Assembly (NCBI RefSeq): GCF_041261205.1
Contig: NZ_JBGCCH010000001.1
Location: forward strand, 62,001 to 126,000
Source: Catenulispora sp. MAP5-51
Lineage (GTDB): Bacteria; Actinomycetota; Actinomycetes; Streptomycetales; Catenulisporaceae
Direction of reading: 5' to 3'
DNA: 64,000 nt
The first letter of the stretch is position 1; each line of letters starts with the position of its first letter. Under the pieces are notes generated by a model. That model did no database searches and was not told the DNA's origin. It saw only the letters and a program-made list of their open reading frames with translations. Position numbers and translations under genes: made by a program. Shown piece after piece: positions 26,272 through 34,050 of this stretch.

Positions 26272-26449
26272 GCCGCCCGGCCGTTCGGCGGGGTGATCGG
26301 ATCTCTCTGTAACTTTCGTGCTCTGCGACGCTCCGGCGCGGGTCAGCGCATCGAACGCACATCCGCGCCTTGACCGTCTCCTGGGCTGTATCGAGCATCA
26401 CTCGGTGATGCCAGACCAGCTCGACGATTCCCCAGCCCAGGAGAGCTTG

Positions 26450-27380
26450 ATGCGAATACGAGAAAGCCGGTTCCCCCGCCCCCGGACGGTGGCCGCCGCG
26501 GCGGCGCTGTTCCTGGGCTTGGCCGCCGCGCCGCTGGCGGCCGGCGCCGGGCCGGCCGCTGCCGCCGCCAGTGAACGACGACCCGACCAACAGCTACACC
26601 GTGGGGCTGAACTACAGCGGCTTCACCCCGGCCTCCGGCGCCCCGTCGGTCGCGACCCTGGCACCGCCCGGCACCGGCATCACCACCGCCGCCGGCGGCT
26701 CGGCGTCCTCGCAGACCATTGCGCCCTACAACGCCGAGGTCGTCACACTGCAGCCGGGCACGGCAGTCACGCCGCCCACCACCCCGGGCACCCCGACCGC
26801 CTCGAACGTGACGTCCACCGGGGCGACGCTGACCTGGACCGCCTCCACGAGCAGCACCGGCCTGGCCGGCTACGACGTGGTGTCCGTCAACGGCGGCACC
26901 GAGACCGTGGTGGCCTCGCCGACCACGAACTCCGCGACGCTCACCGGCCTGACGCCGTCCACCGCCTACACCTTCGCGGTGTACGCCCGCGACACCGCGG
27001 GGAACCGCTCGGCGCGCTCCGGCACGGTCGCCGTCACCACGAGCACCGGTTCCACCGGCGGCGCGTCCTGCAAGGTGACGTACACACCGAACGTCTGGGG
27101 CGGCGGCTTCACCGGCAACGTGACCGTCGCGAACACCGGCACGGCGCCGTGGACGTCCTGGACCGTCGCCTTCGCCTTCCCGGGCGATGAGAAGGTCACC
27201 GGCGCCTGGAACGCCACGGTCACCCAGTCCGGCGCAAACGTCACGGCGACGAGCATGAGCTACAACGGCGCCATCGCGCCGGGGGCCACCACGTCCTTCG
27301 GGTTCCAGGGCACGTGGAGCGCGAGCAGCGCCTCGCCGACGGCGTTCACCGTCAACGGCAGCGCCTGCACGACCGGCTGA
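26450..27380 (+). pseudogene. Secreted cellulase remnant: signal peptide joined out of frame to FN3-CBM2 tail
   Basis: From the ATG at 26450 (GGAGAG upstream) a signal peptide is encoded (RTVAAAAALFLGLAAAPLAAG). At about 26570 sequence matching the end of a glycoside-hydrolase catalytic domain begins in another frame: DDPTNSYTVGLNYSGFTPAS and SQTIAPYNAEVVTLQPG. A fibronectin type III domain (TPTASNVTSTGATLTWTAS to VAVTTS) and a family-2 carbohydrate-binding module (CKVTYTPNVWGGGFTGNV to FTVNGSACTTG) follow to the stop at 27380. The whole catalytic domain is missing and the frames do not match. The likely parent was an exported cellulase or related enzyme. Confidence 0.8.
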
Positions 27381-27413
27381 TCCCGATTCGGTCGATCTGC
27401 TCGATCCGCCTTC

Positions 27414-27447
27414 CGCGCCCATGCCGTGAGCACGCGGCATGGGCGCG
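27414..27447. terminator. Hairpin terminator with 13-bp arms
   Basis: CGCGCCCATGCCG and CGGCATGGGCGCG are perfect inverted copies around an 8-base loop. It follows the cellulase remnant by about 34 bp. There is no T-run, as is usual in high-GC actinomycetes. Confidence 0.75.
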
Positions 27448-27502
27448 ACTGTGCCTCGTCGCCCTCTCTGGCTTGCTAACTCCATAGCCAGCCGGTAGCC
27501 TC

Positions 27503-27526
27503 CTGACTATGCAAACCCATAGTCAG
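27503..27526. promoter_or_regulatory. Palindrome overlapping the start codon of the MFS gene
   Basis: CTGACTATG (27503-27511) and CATAGTCAG (27518-27526) are perfect inverted copies with a 6-bp spacer. The left arm contains the ATG itself. A related half (CCATAGCCAG) lies at 27482-27491. This looks like a repressor operator; no regulator gene is adjacent. Confidence 0.6.
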
Positions 27527-28957
27527 CAGCGGACCAGGCTCGCGGTGGCGATCCTGACCGGTTCGGCGTTCCTGGCCAGCCTTGATCTGTTCATCGTGAA
27601 CGTCGCGTTCGGCGAGATCGGGAAGGACTTCGGGACCTCCTCGCTCGGTTCGCTGAGTTGGATCCTCAATGGCTACGCGGTCGTGTACGCCGCGCTGCTG
27701 GTGCCCATGGGGCGCCTGACCGACCGCTACGGACGCAAGAGCGGGTTCGTGGCCGGCATGCTCGTCTTCACGCTGGCCAGCCTGGCCTGCGGGCTTGCGC
27801 CGGGGCTGTGGTGGCTGGTGGGCTTCCGCATCGTGCAGGCCGCGGGGGCGTCGCTGATGACGCCGGCCTCGCTCGGACTGCTGCTGGCCACGCTGCCGGC
27901 GGAGCGGCGGGCCGCCGGTGCGCGGCTGTGGGCGATGACCGGTGCGGTCGCGGCCGCCTTCGGGCCGGCGGTGGGCGGCGGGCTGGTGCAGATCTCCTGG
28001 CAGACGGCGTTCTGGATCAACGTTCCGATCGGCCTGGCGCTGACGTTCGCCGCCGTCAGGGTCGTGCCCGATGTGCGGCACAACGCCGATGCTCCTCGGC
28101 CGGACCTGCTCGGCGGGGCGGTCATCGCCGTGGCCATGGGCGCGCTGGTCCTCGGTCTGGTCCAGGGCAACGACTGGGGCTGGGACTCCGGTCCGGTGCT
28201 CGCCGCGTGGGCGGTGGCGATCGTGGGTGTGGCCGCGTTCGTCTGGCTGATCACGCACCACGACGCCCCGGTGATCGATCCCGCGCTGCTGCGAATACCT
28301 TCATTCGCCTGGGCGAACATCGCCCAGCTGCTCTTCAACGCGGCCTTCGGCGTCGGTCTGTTGTCGCGCATCCTGTGGTTGCAGGAGCACTGGGGATACT
28401 CCGCCGTGCGCACCGGGCTGGCCGTCGCGGTGGGTCCCGCGCTGGTGCCGATCACCTCGCTGTTGGCCACCCGGTACCTTCCGCGCGTGGCGCCGGGGCG
28501 CCTCATCGCGGCGGGCTGCGTGCTCTTCGCCGCCGGCGGTATCTGGCAGGCCGCCGCGGTGGGCGAACAGCCGGCCTACGCCACCCAGATGCTGGGCCCG
28601 TGGATCATCTCCGGCATCGCGGTCGGTCTCGCCCTTCCGCAGCTCACCGCCGCCGCGACGGCGTCCCTGCCGCCGCACCAGGCGGCCACGGGCTCCGGCG
28701 TGGTCACCATGGCGCGCCAACTCGGCCTGGTGGTCGGAACCTCGATCATGGTCAGCCTGCTGGGCGACGGCGTGGCCGCTTTGAGCAGCTTCCAGCACGT
28801 CTGGTACTTCCTGGCGGCCGCGTCGGCGGCGGCCGCGATCGCGGCACTCGTCATGGACGCCGTCCAGCGCTCGGCGGCGCGGCCGGCGGGGGGTTCACCG
28901 GTGGGCGCCGCCGGGAGTCCGATCGGTGAGGCGGCGGCGGAGGCGGCCGTACGGTGA
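27509..28957 (+). CDS. MFS drug exporter, DHA2 type
   Basis: 482 residues with about 14 membrane segments. Family signatures are LDLFIVNVAFGEIGKDFG, the motif A sequence GRLTDRYGRKSGFVAG, and FGPAVGGGLVQISWQ (antiporter motif). It is distinct in sequence from the MFS protein at 21143. The start codon lies inside a palindrome and there is no ribosome site before it, so the mRNA may be leaderless and repression would block both transcription and start. Ends in an Ala/Gly-rich tail. Confidence 0.88.
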   Translation: MQTHSQQRTRLAVAILTGSAFLASLDLFIVNVAFGEIGKDFGTSSLGSLSWILNGYAVVYAALLVPMGRLTDRYGRKSGFVAGMLVFTLASLACGLAPGLWWLVGFRIVQAAGASLMTPASLGLLLATLPAERRAAGARLWAMTGAVAAAFGPAVGGGLVQISWQTAFWINVPIGLALTFAAVRVVPDVRHNADAPRPDLLGGAVIAVAMGALVLGLVQGNDWGWDSGPVLAAWAVAIVGVAAFVWLITHHDAPVIDPALLRIPSFAWANIAQLLFNAAFGVGLLSRILWLQEHWGYSAVRTGLAVAVGPALVPITSLLATRYLPRVAPGRLIAAGCVLFAAGGIWQAAAVGEQPAYATQMLGPWIISGIAVGLALPQLTAAATASLPPHQAATGSGVVTMARQLGLVVGTSIMVSLLGDGVAALSSFQHVWYFLAAASAAAAIAALVMDAVQRSAARPAGGSPVGAAGSPIGEAAAEAAVR

Positions 28958-28991
28958 ATCAGGGCTCGACCGCCGCGCCGGGGACGATGCT

Positions 28992-30767
28992 CTACTTCGT
29001 CGCCGGCGCGGCGGCGGTACCGGCGGGCGCGGGTGCGGGTGCATGGTCCGCCATACTGAAATACCGCACCAGGTCGGACAGCTCGAGGTCGAACGTTCCC
29101 TCCGGCTTCTTCACGCCGGTCTGCGCGCCCAGGGCGAGCGGGTTCCAACTCGTCGTATAGCCGCGACCGAACACGCCCCACGGATTGCGGACCCTGACGT
29201 ACTTGATCTCCTTGCCCGTTCCCTTGTCGATCTCGCTGTGAACGCCCATGACCGTGTACGCGTGCGTCGCGGCGATGCCCGGCACGACCTTGATGTCCTC
29301 GCCGGCCGAGTGGCCCTCGCCCTGGCTTCCCCAGGTCTTGCTCGACAGCACGATCATCTCCCCGGCCAGGAACTTCGCCTGGATCTTGTTCCAGAGGTGC
29401 TCCGCCGTGGCGCTGTACTTGCCCGACTTGAGGGGCTCCTCCAGGTGATCCGCGCTGTACGCCCGCAGTTTGGTCTTCGCGGCGGCGTCGGAGGCGCACC
29501 CCAAGACCACAGCGATGTCTGTATAAGCGTGAGGGCTCTTCTCCATGACCGCCTCGCGGTTGGCGTATTGGCGGCTGCGCGTATGGAACGACTTCGCCTG
29601 GGCGGCGGTGAGGCCCACCTTGCCCACCAGCGCGGCCTCGTCCAGGGAGAAGGGGTGGATGAACTTCTCGTCGGTGATCGCGAACGGATTGGGCTTTTCC
29701 TTCGTCGACTGCGCGAAGGCCCCGATCTCGTGGCTGCCGGCCTCGGTGCCGAGGACGGCCTCGAACGCGTCCCTCGGCCGGCCGCCGCGGCCGATGCCCT
29801 CGTAGCCCCTGGCGCGTCCCTTGAAGATCGCGTACGCCTTCTCGATCATCGCCGGCCACAGCGACTTGTGCGCGTTGGCATAGACCGGCTTGGTGTCGTT
29901 GCCCTTGGCGAACAGGCGCATGTCGACGTCGACCCACTCGGCGGTGAAGGTGGCGCGGGTTCCCTTCTGGCCGCCTTTCTTGCGGTAGAACCGGACGTGC
30001 ACGCCGTCGGCGTCCTCGCGGACCATGCCGTTGATGAAGTGCGGCTGCTGGAGCGCGACGGCTGCGAGCGCCGCCATCAGGTAGCAGTCGCCGATCTGGC
30101 CCTGGGCCACGTCGTTCGGCTCCGCCTGGCCGGCGCCCATCGGGGTCTGGGAGAAGTCCTTGGCGGTCGGCGCGGCGTCGACCTGGACCTCGCTGGTCTT
30201 GATCCAGTAGGGGGAACCCTCCGGATCGTGCATGGGGACCACGGTGATCCAGCCCGGGGCGTGGTGCGGCTGGTCGATGATTTCCACGACCTGCTTCTCG
30301 GTGAACTTGACGTCACTGGGGGTCGGGGGCTTGATGGTCCCGTCGCCGATCTCGAGCGGGGGCGTGTAGTGCCCCGTGCAGTTCATGAGGATCTTGCCGC
30401 GGCGCGGGTACTGCGCCGGCATCGGATGGTGGCGCGCGGGAGCCGGCCTGGGCGGTGTGGCTGTGGCCGGGGCACGCTGCACGGTCGGTGCGGCCGGCGC
30501 CCCGCCCACGCCGCCCACGCCGTCCACGACGCGGGAGAAAGCCGCGTTGCCGATGGCTCGCTGGATCTGGAACATGCCGGCGGACGCGTGGCCGAGTCCC
30601 GCGGACGGCAGGGACTGCATGGACTGCATGGACTGCGCGGACTCCGCCAGCGACAGATCCAGCTGCGTCGTGCTCCGCGTGCTCGCCTGCCGGCCAGGTG
30701 CGGCCTTGCCGCCACGCGCGGATTCCCCGCTGTCAGAGTTCCGCTGTGCCTGCCCTTGCGAACGCAT
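28992..30767 (-). CDS. Calpain-family (C2) cysteine protease with QR-x2-GN effector-type N-terminus
   Basis: 591 residues, no signal peptide. A low-complexity N-terminus (AQSMQSMQSLPS) contains MFQIQRAIGNAAFSRV at about 65-80, like the LQRxxGNxA motif met in actinobacterial polymorphic or contractile-injection-associated proteins (recollection, not searched). The catalytic core at about 215-535 has all three calpain residues: Cys228 in QGQIGDCYLMAAL, His502 in THAYTVMGV and Asn528 in VRNPWG. Bacterial calpain-like proteins are rare and mostly uncharacterised. The C-terminus is Ala/Pro-rich. It stands alone, with its 3' end 35 bp from the convergent MFS gene. It could be an intracellular regulator protease or a delivered effector. 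Confidence 0.82.
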   Translation of the reverse strand: MRSQGQAQRNSDSGESARGGKAAPGRQASTRSTTQLDLSLAESAQSMQSMQSLPSAGLGHASAGMFQIQRAIGNAAFSRVVDGVGGVGGAPAAPTVQRAPATATPPRPAPARHHPMPAQYPRRGKILMNCTGHYTPPLEIGDGTIKPPTPSDVKFTEKQVVEIIDQPHHAPGWITVVPMHDPEGSPYWIKTSEVQVDAAPTAKDFSQTPMGAGQAEPNDVAQGQIGDCYLMAALAAVALQQPHFINGMVREDADGVHVRFYRKKGGQKGTRATFTAEWVDVDMRLFAKGNDTKPVYANAHKSLWPAMIEKAYAIFKGRARGYEGIGRGGRPRDAFEAVLGTEAGSHEIGAFAQSTKEKPNPFAITDEKFIHPFSLDEAALVGKVGLTAAQAKSFHTRSRQYANREAVMEKSPHAYTDIAVVLGCASDAAAKTKLRAYSADHLEEPLKSGKYSATAEHLWNKIQAKFLAGEMIVLSSKTWGSQGEGHSAGEDIKVVPGIAATHAYTVMGVHSEIDKGTGKEIKYVRVRNPWGVFGRGYTTSWNPLALGAQTGVKKPEGTFDLELSDLVRYFSMADHAPAPAPAGTAAAPATK

Positions 30768-30889
30768 GAGCTCCAGTTTGGTCGGGGTGCGGCCCGGCGA
30801 CCAGGGCGGAACGCCAGCGGCGTCCTTGTGGCCGAGGTTTTTGCCCCCACGGCCGTCGGAACGTGGCAGGTATCAGGCCTGCGGAAGCT

Positions 30890-31987
30890 TCACTTCTTGC
30901 GCAGTTCGGCGACCGCGAAACCGAGTCGGGGGCTCAGGAACGTGTCGTCGTAGTCGACCCCGGTGACCCCCGCGACGAAGGCCATGTCGTATCTGGCGTC
31001 GTCGGGGGCGTAGTCCCAGACGAACGGCACGGTGGAGACGTGCGAGGGGAACTCGTTGGTCAGCCAGCCGCGGCTGGCGGTCCAGTCGAACCGCTCCCTG
31101 GGCCGGGCGCTGGTGCCGACCTGGAAGTGGGCGAAGAACGCCGTCAGCCAGCCGTTGACGTACGGGCCGCCCGACATGTTGTTCACCTTGTAGATCGAGG
31201 ACCAGAACCACTCGTCGGGGGTCGCGCCGCCGGCCGTCTCGGCGATCGTCTGCAGGACCGGCAGCAGCTCGGCGAAGTAGTCCCGCAGGCCGCCGAACTC
31301 GCCGGCCAGCCGTTCGGTCCGGTCGTACAGGCTGCGCCAGTCGGCCGGCGTGCCCTCCAGGCGGATGCGCGGGATGCCGCACATGGAGTGCCATTCGAAG
31401 GCGTAGTAAGGGCTGACGACGTCCATGAGCGCGATCAGCAGCGCCGTCTCGTCCTCGCTCGTCGAGGTCGAGAAGTGCGGCAGGAAGAGCTGCGCGGTGC
31501 GCTCGGTGATCTTGGCGGCCAGCGGTTCGCGCACCAGGTTGATCGCCCGCTGCCAGTCCGACGGCGCGTCGGGGCGCAGGGTGTCGTCGCGGACCACGAT
31601 GGTCTGCTTGGATCCCGGTGTGTCGGTGAACAGCGGCGCACACACGTCGGCGTTCTGCCGCACGTGCTCGGCCACTTCGTGGACGATGAAGTACCACAGC
31701 GTGTCGGGGCGCAGGCTGACCGGCACGTGAGCGGAGTACGCCTGATGGACCGCCTGGATGGCCAGGCTCACGGTGGGAGCCCGATAAGCGGCGCGGTTGC
31801 GGATCTCGTCGGACCCGTTGTGCACGGGTGTCGGCATGTTGATGAAGTACAGCTTGTCGCGGCTGCTGTGGTGGAACCGGTGCGAGGTGCCCAGGACGGC
31901 GCCGAGGAAGTCCTCGTTGCTCGTCAGCTCGGTCAGAGCCTCGCCATGGCCGCGCGAGCTGACGGGGGTATCGATGATGACTGACAT
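30890..31987 (-). CDS. DUF4419-family protein
   Basis: 365 residues, from MSVIIDTPVSSRG at 31987. The pattern PTVSLAIQAVHQAYSAHVPV, RPDTLWYFIVHEVAEHVRQN, FSTSTSEDETALLIALMDVV, YYAFEWHSMCGIPRI and ISGGPYVNGW-like sequence (NNMSGGPYVNGWLTAFF) is that of DUF4419 proteins, found in fungi and bacteria. Their activity is unknown to me. There is no signal peptide or membrane segment. The frame is open far upstream into the tRNA region, but the family begins here. The 260 bp upstream to the tRNA hold no other gene I can support. Confidence 0.75.
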   Translation of the reverse strand: MSVIIDTPVSSRGHGEALTELTSNEDFLGAVLGTSHRFHHSSRDKLYFINMPTPVHNGSDEIRNRAAYRAPTVSLAIQAVHQAYSAHVPVSLRPDTLWYFIVHEVAEHVRQNADVCAPLFTDTPGSKQTIVVRDDTLRPDAPSDWQRAINLVREPLAAKITERTAQLFLPHFSTSTSEDETALLIALMDVVSPYYAFEWHSMCGIPRIRLEGTPADWRSLYDRTERLAGEFGGLRDYFAELLPVLQTIAETAGGATPDEWFWSSIYKVNNMSGGPYVNGWLTAFFAHFQVGTSARPRERFDWTASRGWLTNEFPSHVSTVPFVWDYAPDDARYDMAFVAGVTGVDYDDTFLSPRLGFAVAELRKK

Positions 31988-32248
31988 GCCGCCATTCTGT
32001 GGCGGAAAACCCTTTGCCGCCGCATCGGGGGTCGCATTACTGTCGTCGACATGAGCCGGGCAACAGGCACCGGCCGCAAGGAAGCAGGAGCAGCGTCGTG
32101 AACCCCCAGACCCGCGTGTATCGACGGCCGGCGCGATGCGCCGAGGGCCGACGCCATGCCGCGGTGTCCCGACGTATCTGACCGGCTCTCCGGGCGCTCG
32201 TCGCAGCGCCGAACAATCTCTCTTCTTCTCTCTCCTTTTGCCTTTCAC

Positions 32249-32320
32249 GCCCTTGTAGCTCAGCGGATAGAGCTCCGGCCTACGAAGCCGGGCGCGGTGG
32301 TTCGAGTCCACCCTGGGGCA
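32249..32320 (+). tRNA. tRNA-Arg (anticodon ACG), slightly irregular
   Basis: A cloverleaf can be drawn: acceptor GCCCTTG/CTGGGGC with one T-T mismatch at pair 6, D-arm GCTC/GAGC, anticodon stem CCGGC/GCCGG with loop CTACGAA (ACG), a 4-base variable loop, and T-arm GGTGG-TTCGAGT-CCACC. 72 bases, no encoded CCA. The mismatch and the short variable loop make it less regular than a standard tRNA-Arg. Confidence 0.7.
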
Positions 32321-32351
32321 CGACGGCACGCTGCCCTGCGTGCCGTGGCGA

Positions 32352-32438
32352 GCGGGTGCCCCGGAGCCGGAGATCCGGGCCTGGCTGTAAACCAGGTGGC
32401 TTCGTCCTGAGCAGGTTCGACTCCTGCCACCCGCACCA
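32352..32438 (+). tRNA. tRNA-Tyr (anticodon GTA), CCA encoded
   Basis: Acceptor GCGGGTG/CACCCGC pairs perfectly. The D-stem is CCGG/CCGG, anticodon stem CCTGG/CCAGG with loop CTGTAAA (GTA), a long variable region of 14 bases as in class II tRNAs, and T-arm GCAGG-TTCGACT-CCTGC. Discriminator A at 32435 is followed by CCA. It lies 31 bp after the tRNA-Arg. No sequence check against the organism's other tRNA-Tyr genes is possible here. Confidence 0.8.
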
Positions 32439-32459
32439 GCGTTTTTGTATCGCGCGCCC

Positions 32460-32670
32460 TCACTGCCCGGCGGTGGTGAGCATCGCGGCGATCGCCGGTC
32501 CCGCGGACTGGTCGCCGAAGTTGCCGCCCTGCACGACGCAGGCCACGGCTATGTCGCCCTGGTAGGCGATCATCCAGCTGTTGTTCGGGCCCTGGTCCCC
32601 GGGTTCGGCGGTGCCGGTCTTCGCCCCGACCGCCGGGCTCAGGGTCCGCAGCGAGGTCGCGGTGTGATCA
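32460..32670 (-). pseudogene. Penicillin-binding protein C-terminal fragment
   Basis: About 68 codons ending at 32460 encode TSLRTLSPAVGAKTGTAE, PNNSWMIAYQGDIAVACVV and AGPAIAAMLTTAGQ. This is the end of a transpeptidase domain with the KTG motif (KTGTAE). The frame has no start and the Ser-x-x-Lys and Ser-x-Asn regions are absent upstream. It lies 22 bp after the tRNA-Tyr, the place where mobile elements often insert or leave debris. The 200 bp beyond it (32671-32866) hold nothing I can support. Confidence 0.75.
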
Positions 32671-32866
32671 GGACTTTTTCCCGGGCATGATTCCCGTCGA
32701 CCCCCACCCCGTTGCGGCGCCTTGGCGAAGTTCAGGCACCTGCTTGTTTGTGCAAAGCATATGCACGTCGTGGGGTGTCACCCATGGAATATCCACAGGG
32801 CGATGAGCCTTGCCCGCATCCCGTGCCTTCGGGCCGGGCTCACCACCCGGTCATGTCTTCACGCCC

Positions 32867-33172
32867 TCAGGCGGCCGGCGCCACCACCTCGTCGACGATC
32901 TCCACCACTTCCGGCTGCGGCTCCGCGATCAGCGCGAACGCCTCCCCGGCGCCGGGGATGGTCGCCACGTTGTCGATCGCGCGCTGCATGTGCTCGGCCG
33001 TCTCCCACCGCCACTGGTCGATCCACGTGCGCTCGTCGACCCGGGCCAGCCGGGTCTCGGTCAGCCCGGGGAACCGCTTTTGGGTCGCCGTGATCAGGCC
33101 GGCCCGGGTTTCCAGCATCTCGCCGGTCCGCGCCGGGTCGGTGGTGAAGCGCACTATTCGCAGAACGGCCAT
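32867..33172 (-). CDS. Antibiotic-biosynthesis-monooxygenase (ABM) fold protein
   Basis: 101 residues. The ferredoxin-like pattern LRIVRFTTDPARTGEMLETR, FPGLTETRLARVDERTWIDQ and WRWETAEHMQRAIDNV fits small ABM-domain proteins, which include heme-independent quinone monooxygenases and many of unknown role. AGGAGG precedes the ATG at 33172. It diverges from a TetR gene with palindromes between, so TetR control is likely. Confidence 0.75.
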   Translation of the reverse strand: MAVLRIVRFTTDPARTGEMLETRAGLITATQKRFPGLTETRLARVDERTWIDQWRWETAEHMQRAIDNVATIPGAGEAFALIAEPQPEVVEIVDEVVAPAA

Positions 33173-33196
33173 GGTCCCGCCTCCTGGGGTCTCTGA

Positions 33197-33225
33197 CTAG
33201 AGTTGGCCTCTAGAGTTCAACTCTA
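33197..33225. promoter_or_regulatory. TetR operator: TAGAGTT-C-AACTCTA palindrome and half-site
   Basis: TAGAGTT and AACTCTA (33211-33225) are perfect arms around one C. A further CTAGAGTT half-site lies at 33197-33204. They occupy the 69-bp gap between the divergent ABM and TetR genes. Confidence 0.75.
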
Positions 33226-33241
33226 AAGCTAGACTTCAGTC

Positions 33242-33874
33242 ATGAGCCCGGTCAACAGCAAGCAGGCGGAGAAGGCGCGGCAGACCCGCCGGTCGATCCT
33301 CACCGCGGCCGAGGGGATGTTCGTCGAACGCGGCTACGGCAGCACGACGCTGCAGGAGATCGCAGACCGGGCCGGGGTCTCGGTGCAGACGATCTACTTC
33401 ACGTTCCGCAACAAGCGCGCCCTGCTGAAGGAACTCGCCGACGTCACGGTCGCCGGCGACGGCGAAGCGGTGCCGACCATGCAGCGCCCCTGGTTCACCG
33501 CCGCCATGGCCGCCGCCACCGCCGCCGAGCACCTGGACGCGCACGTGGAAGGCGCGAGCGCGGTCATCGCCCGGGTTGCTGCCCTGGCCGACGTGCTCCG
33601 CACCGCCGCCGCCCTGGAACCGGAGATCGACGAGCTCTGGCGCCAGGGCAACGACCAGCGCTACGCCGTCCAACTCGCCGCCGCGCAAGCCCTGACCGCC
33701 AAGCCCGGCGCGCGCCCGGACGTCGGCGCCGACCAGGCTGCCGACGTGTTGTACGCGATGCTCAGCCCGGACCTGTATCTGCTGGTGGTGCGCGACCGGG
33801 GCTGGTCCACAGAGCGCTTCGTCGACTGGGCTCGAACCTCGCTTCGCGCACAGCTCGTCCTGCCCGACGTGTGA
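33242..33874 (+). CDS. TetR-family regulator
   Basis: 210 residues. The helix-turn-helix is at about 14-58: SILTAAEGMFVERGYGSTTL, then ADRAGVSVQTIYFTFRNKRA. The ligand-binding domain is Ala-rich and not specific. By position and operator it probably controls the ABM gene and itself. The start at 33242 lacks a clear ribosome site and lies 16 bp after the palindrome, so repression would also cover the start. Confidence 0.88.
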   Translation: MSPVNSKQAEKARQTRRSILTAAEGMFVERGYGSTTLQEIADRAGVSVQTIYFTFRNKRALLKELADVTVAGDGEAVPTMQRPWFTAAMAAATAAEHLDAHVEGASAVIARVAALADVLRTAAALEPEIDELWRQGNDQRYAVQLAAAQALTAKPGARPDVGADQAADVLYAMLSPDLYLLVVRDRGWSTERFVDWARTSLRAQLVLPDV

Positions 33875-34050
33875 TCGAGCGGCCGATCGACTGGCCGATC
33901 GAGCAGCCGGCCGGATTTGGCAACAGGAAACCGCGCCCTTCCGCAAGATCCTGGCTGAATTGCCGTTGCCCGCCCCCGCGGAACCCCGCTGTACTTGCCA
34001 TGAGCAGGCCGTGGGCCGCTTATCAGTACAGGAATGCAGGGGGCCTCACC

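Noticed and set aside
26450-26600. Programmed frameshift joining signal peptide and cellulase tail
   Set aside because: The catalytic domain is also absent and no slippery site is seen, so a deletion explains it better.
32445-33200. Plus-strand small frames after the tRNAs
   Set aside because: They are antisense to the PBP fragment and the ABM gene and show no motifs.
33875-34050. GATCGA-rich repeats between TetR and the membrane protein gene as an operator array
   Set aside because: Short CGATCGA repeats are irregular and cannot be told from chance in GC-rich DNA.
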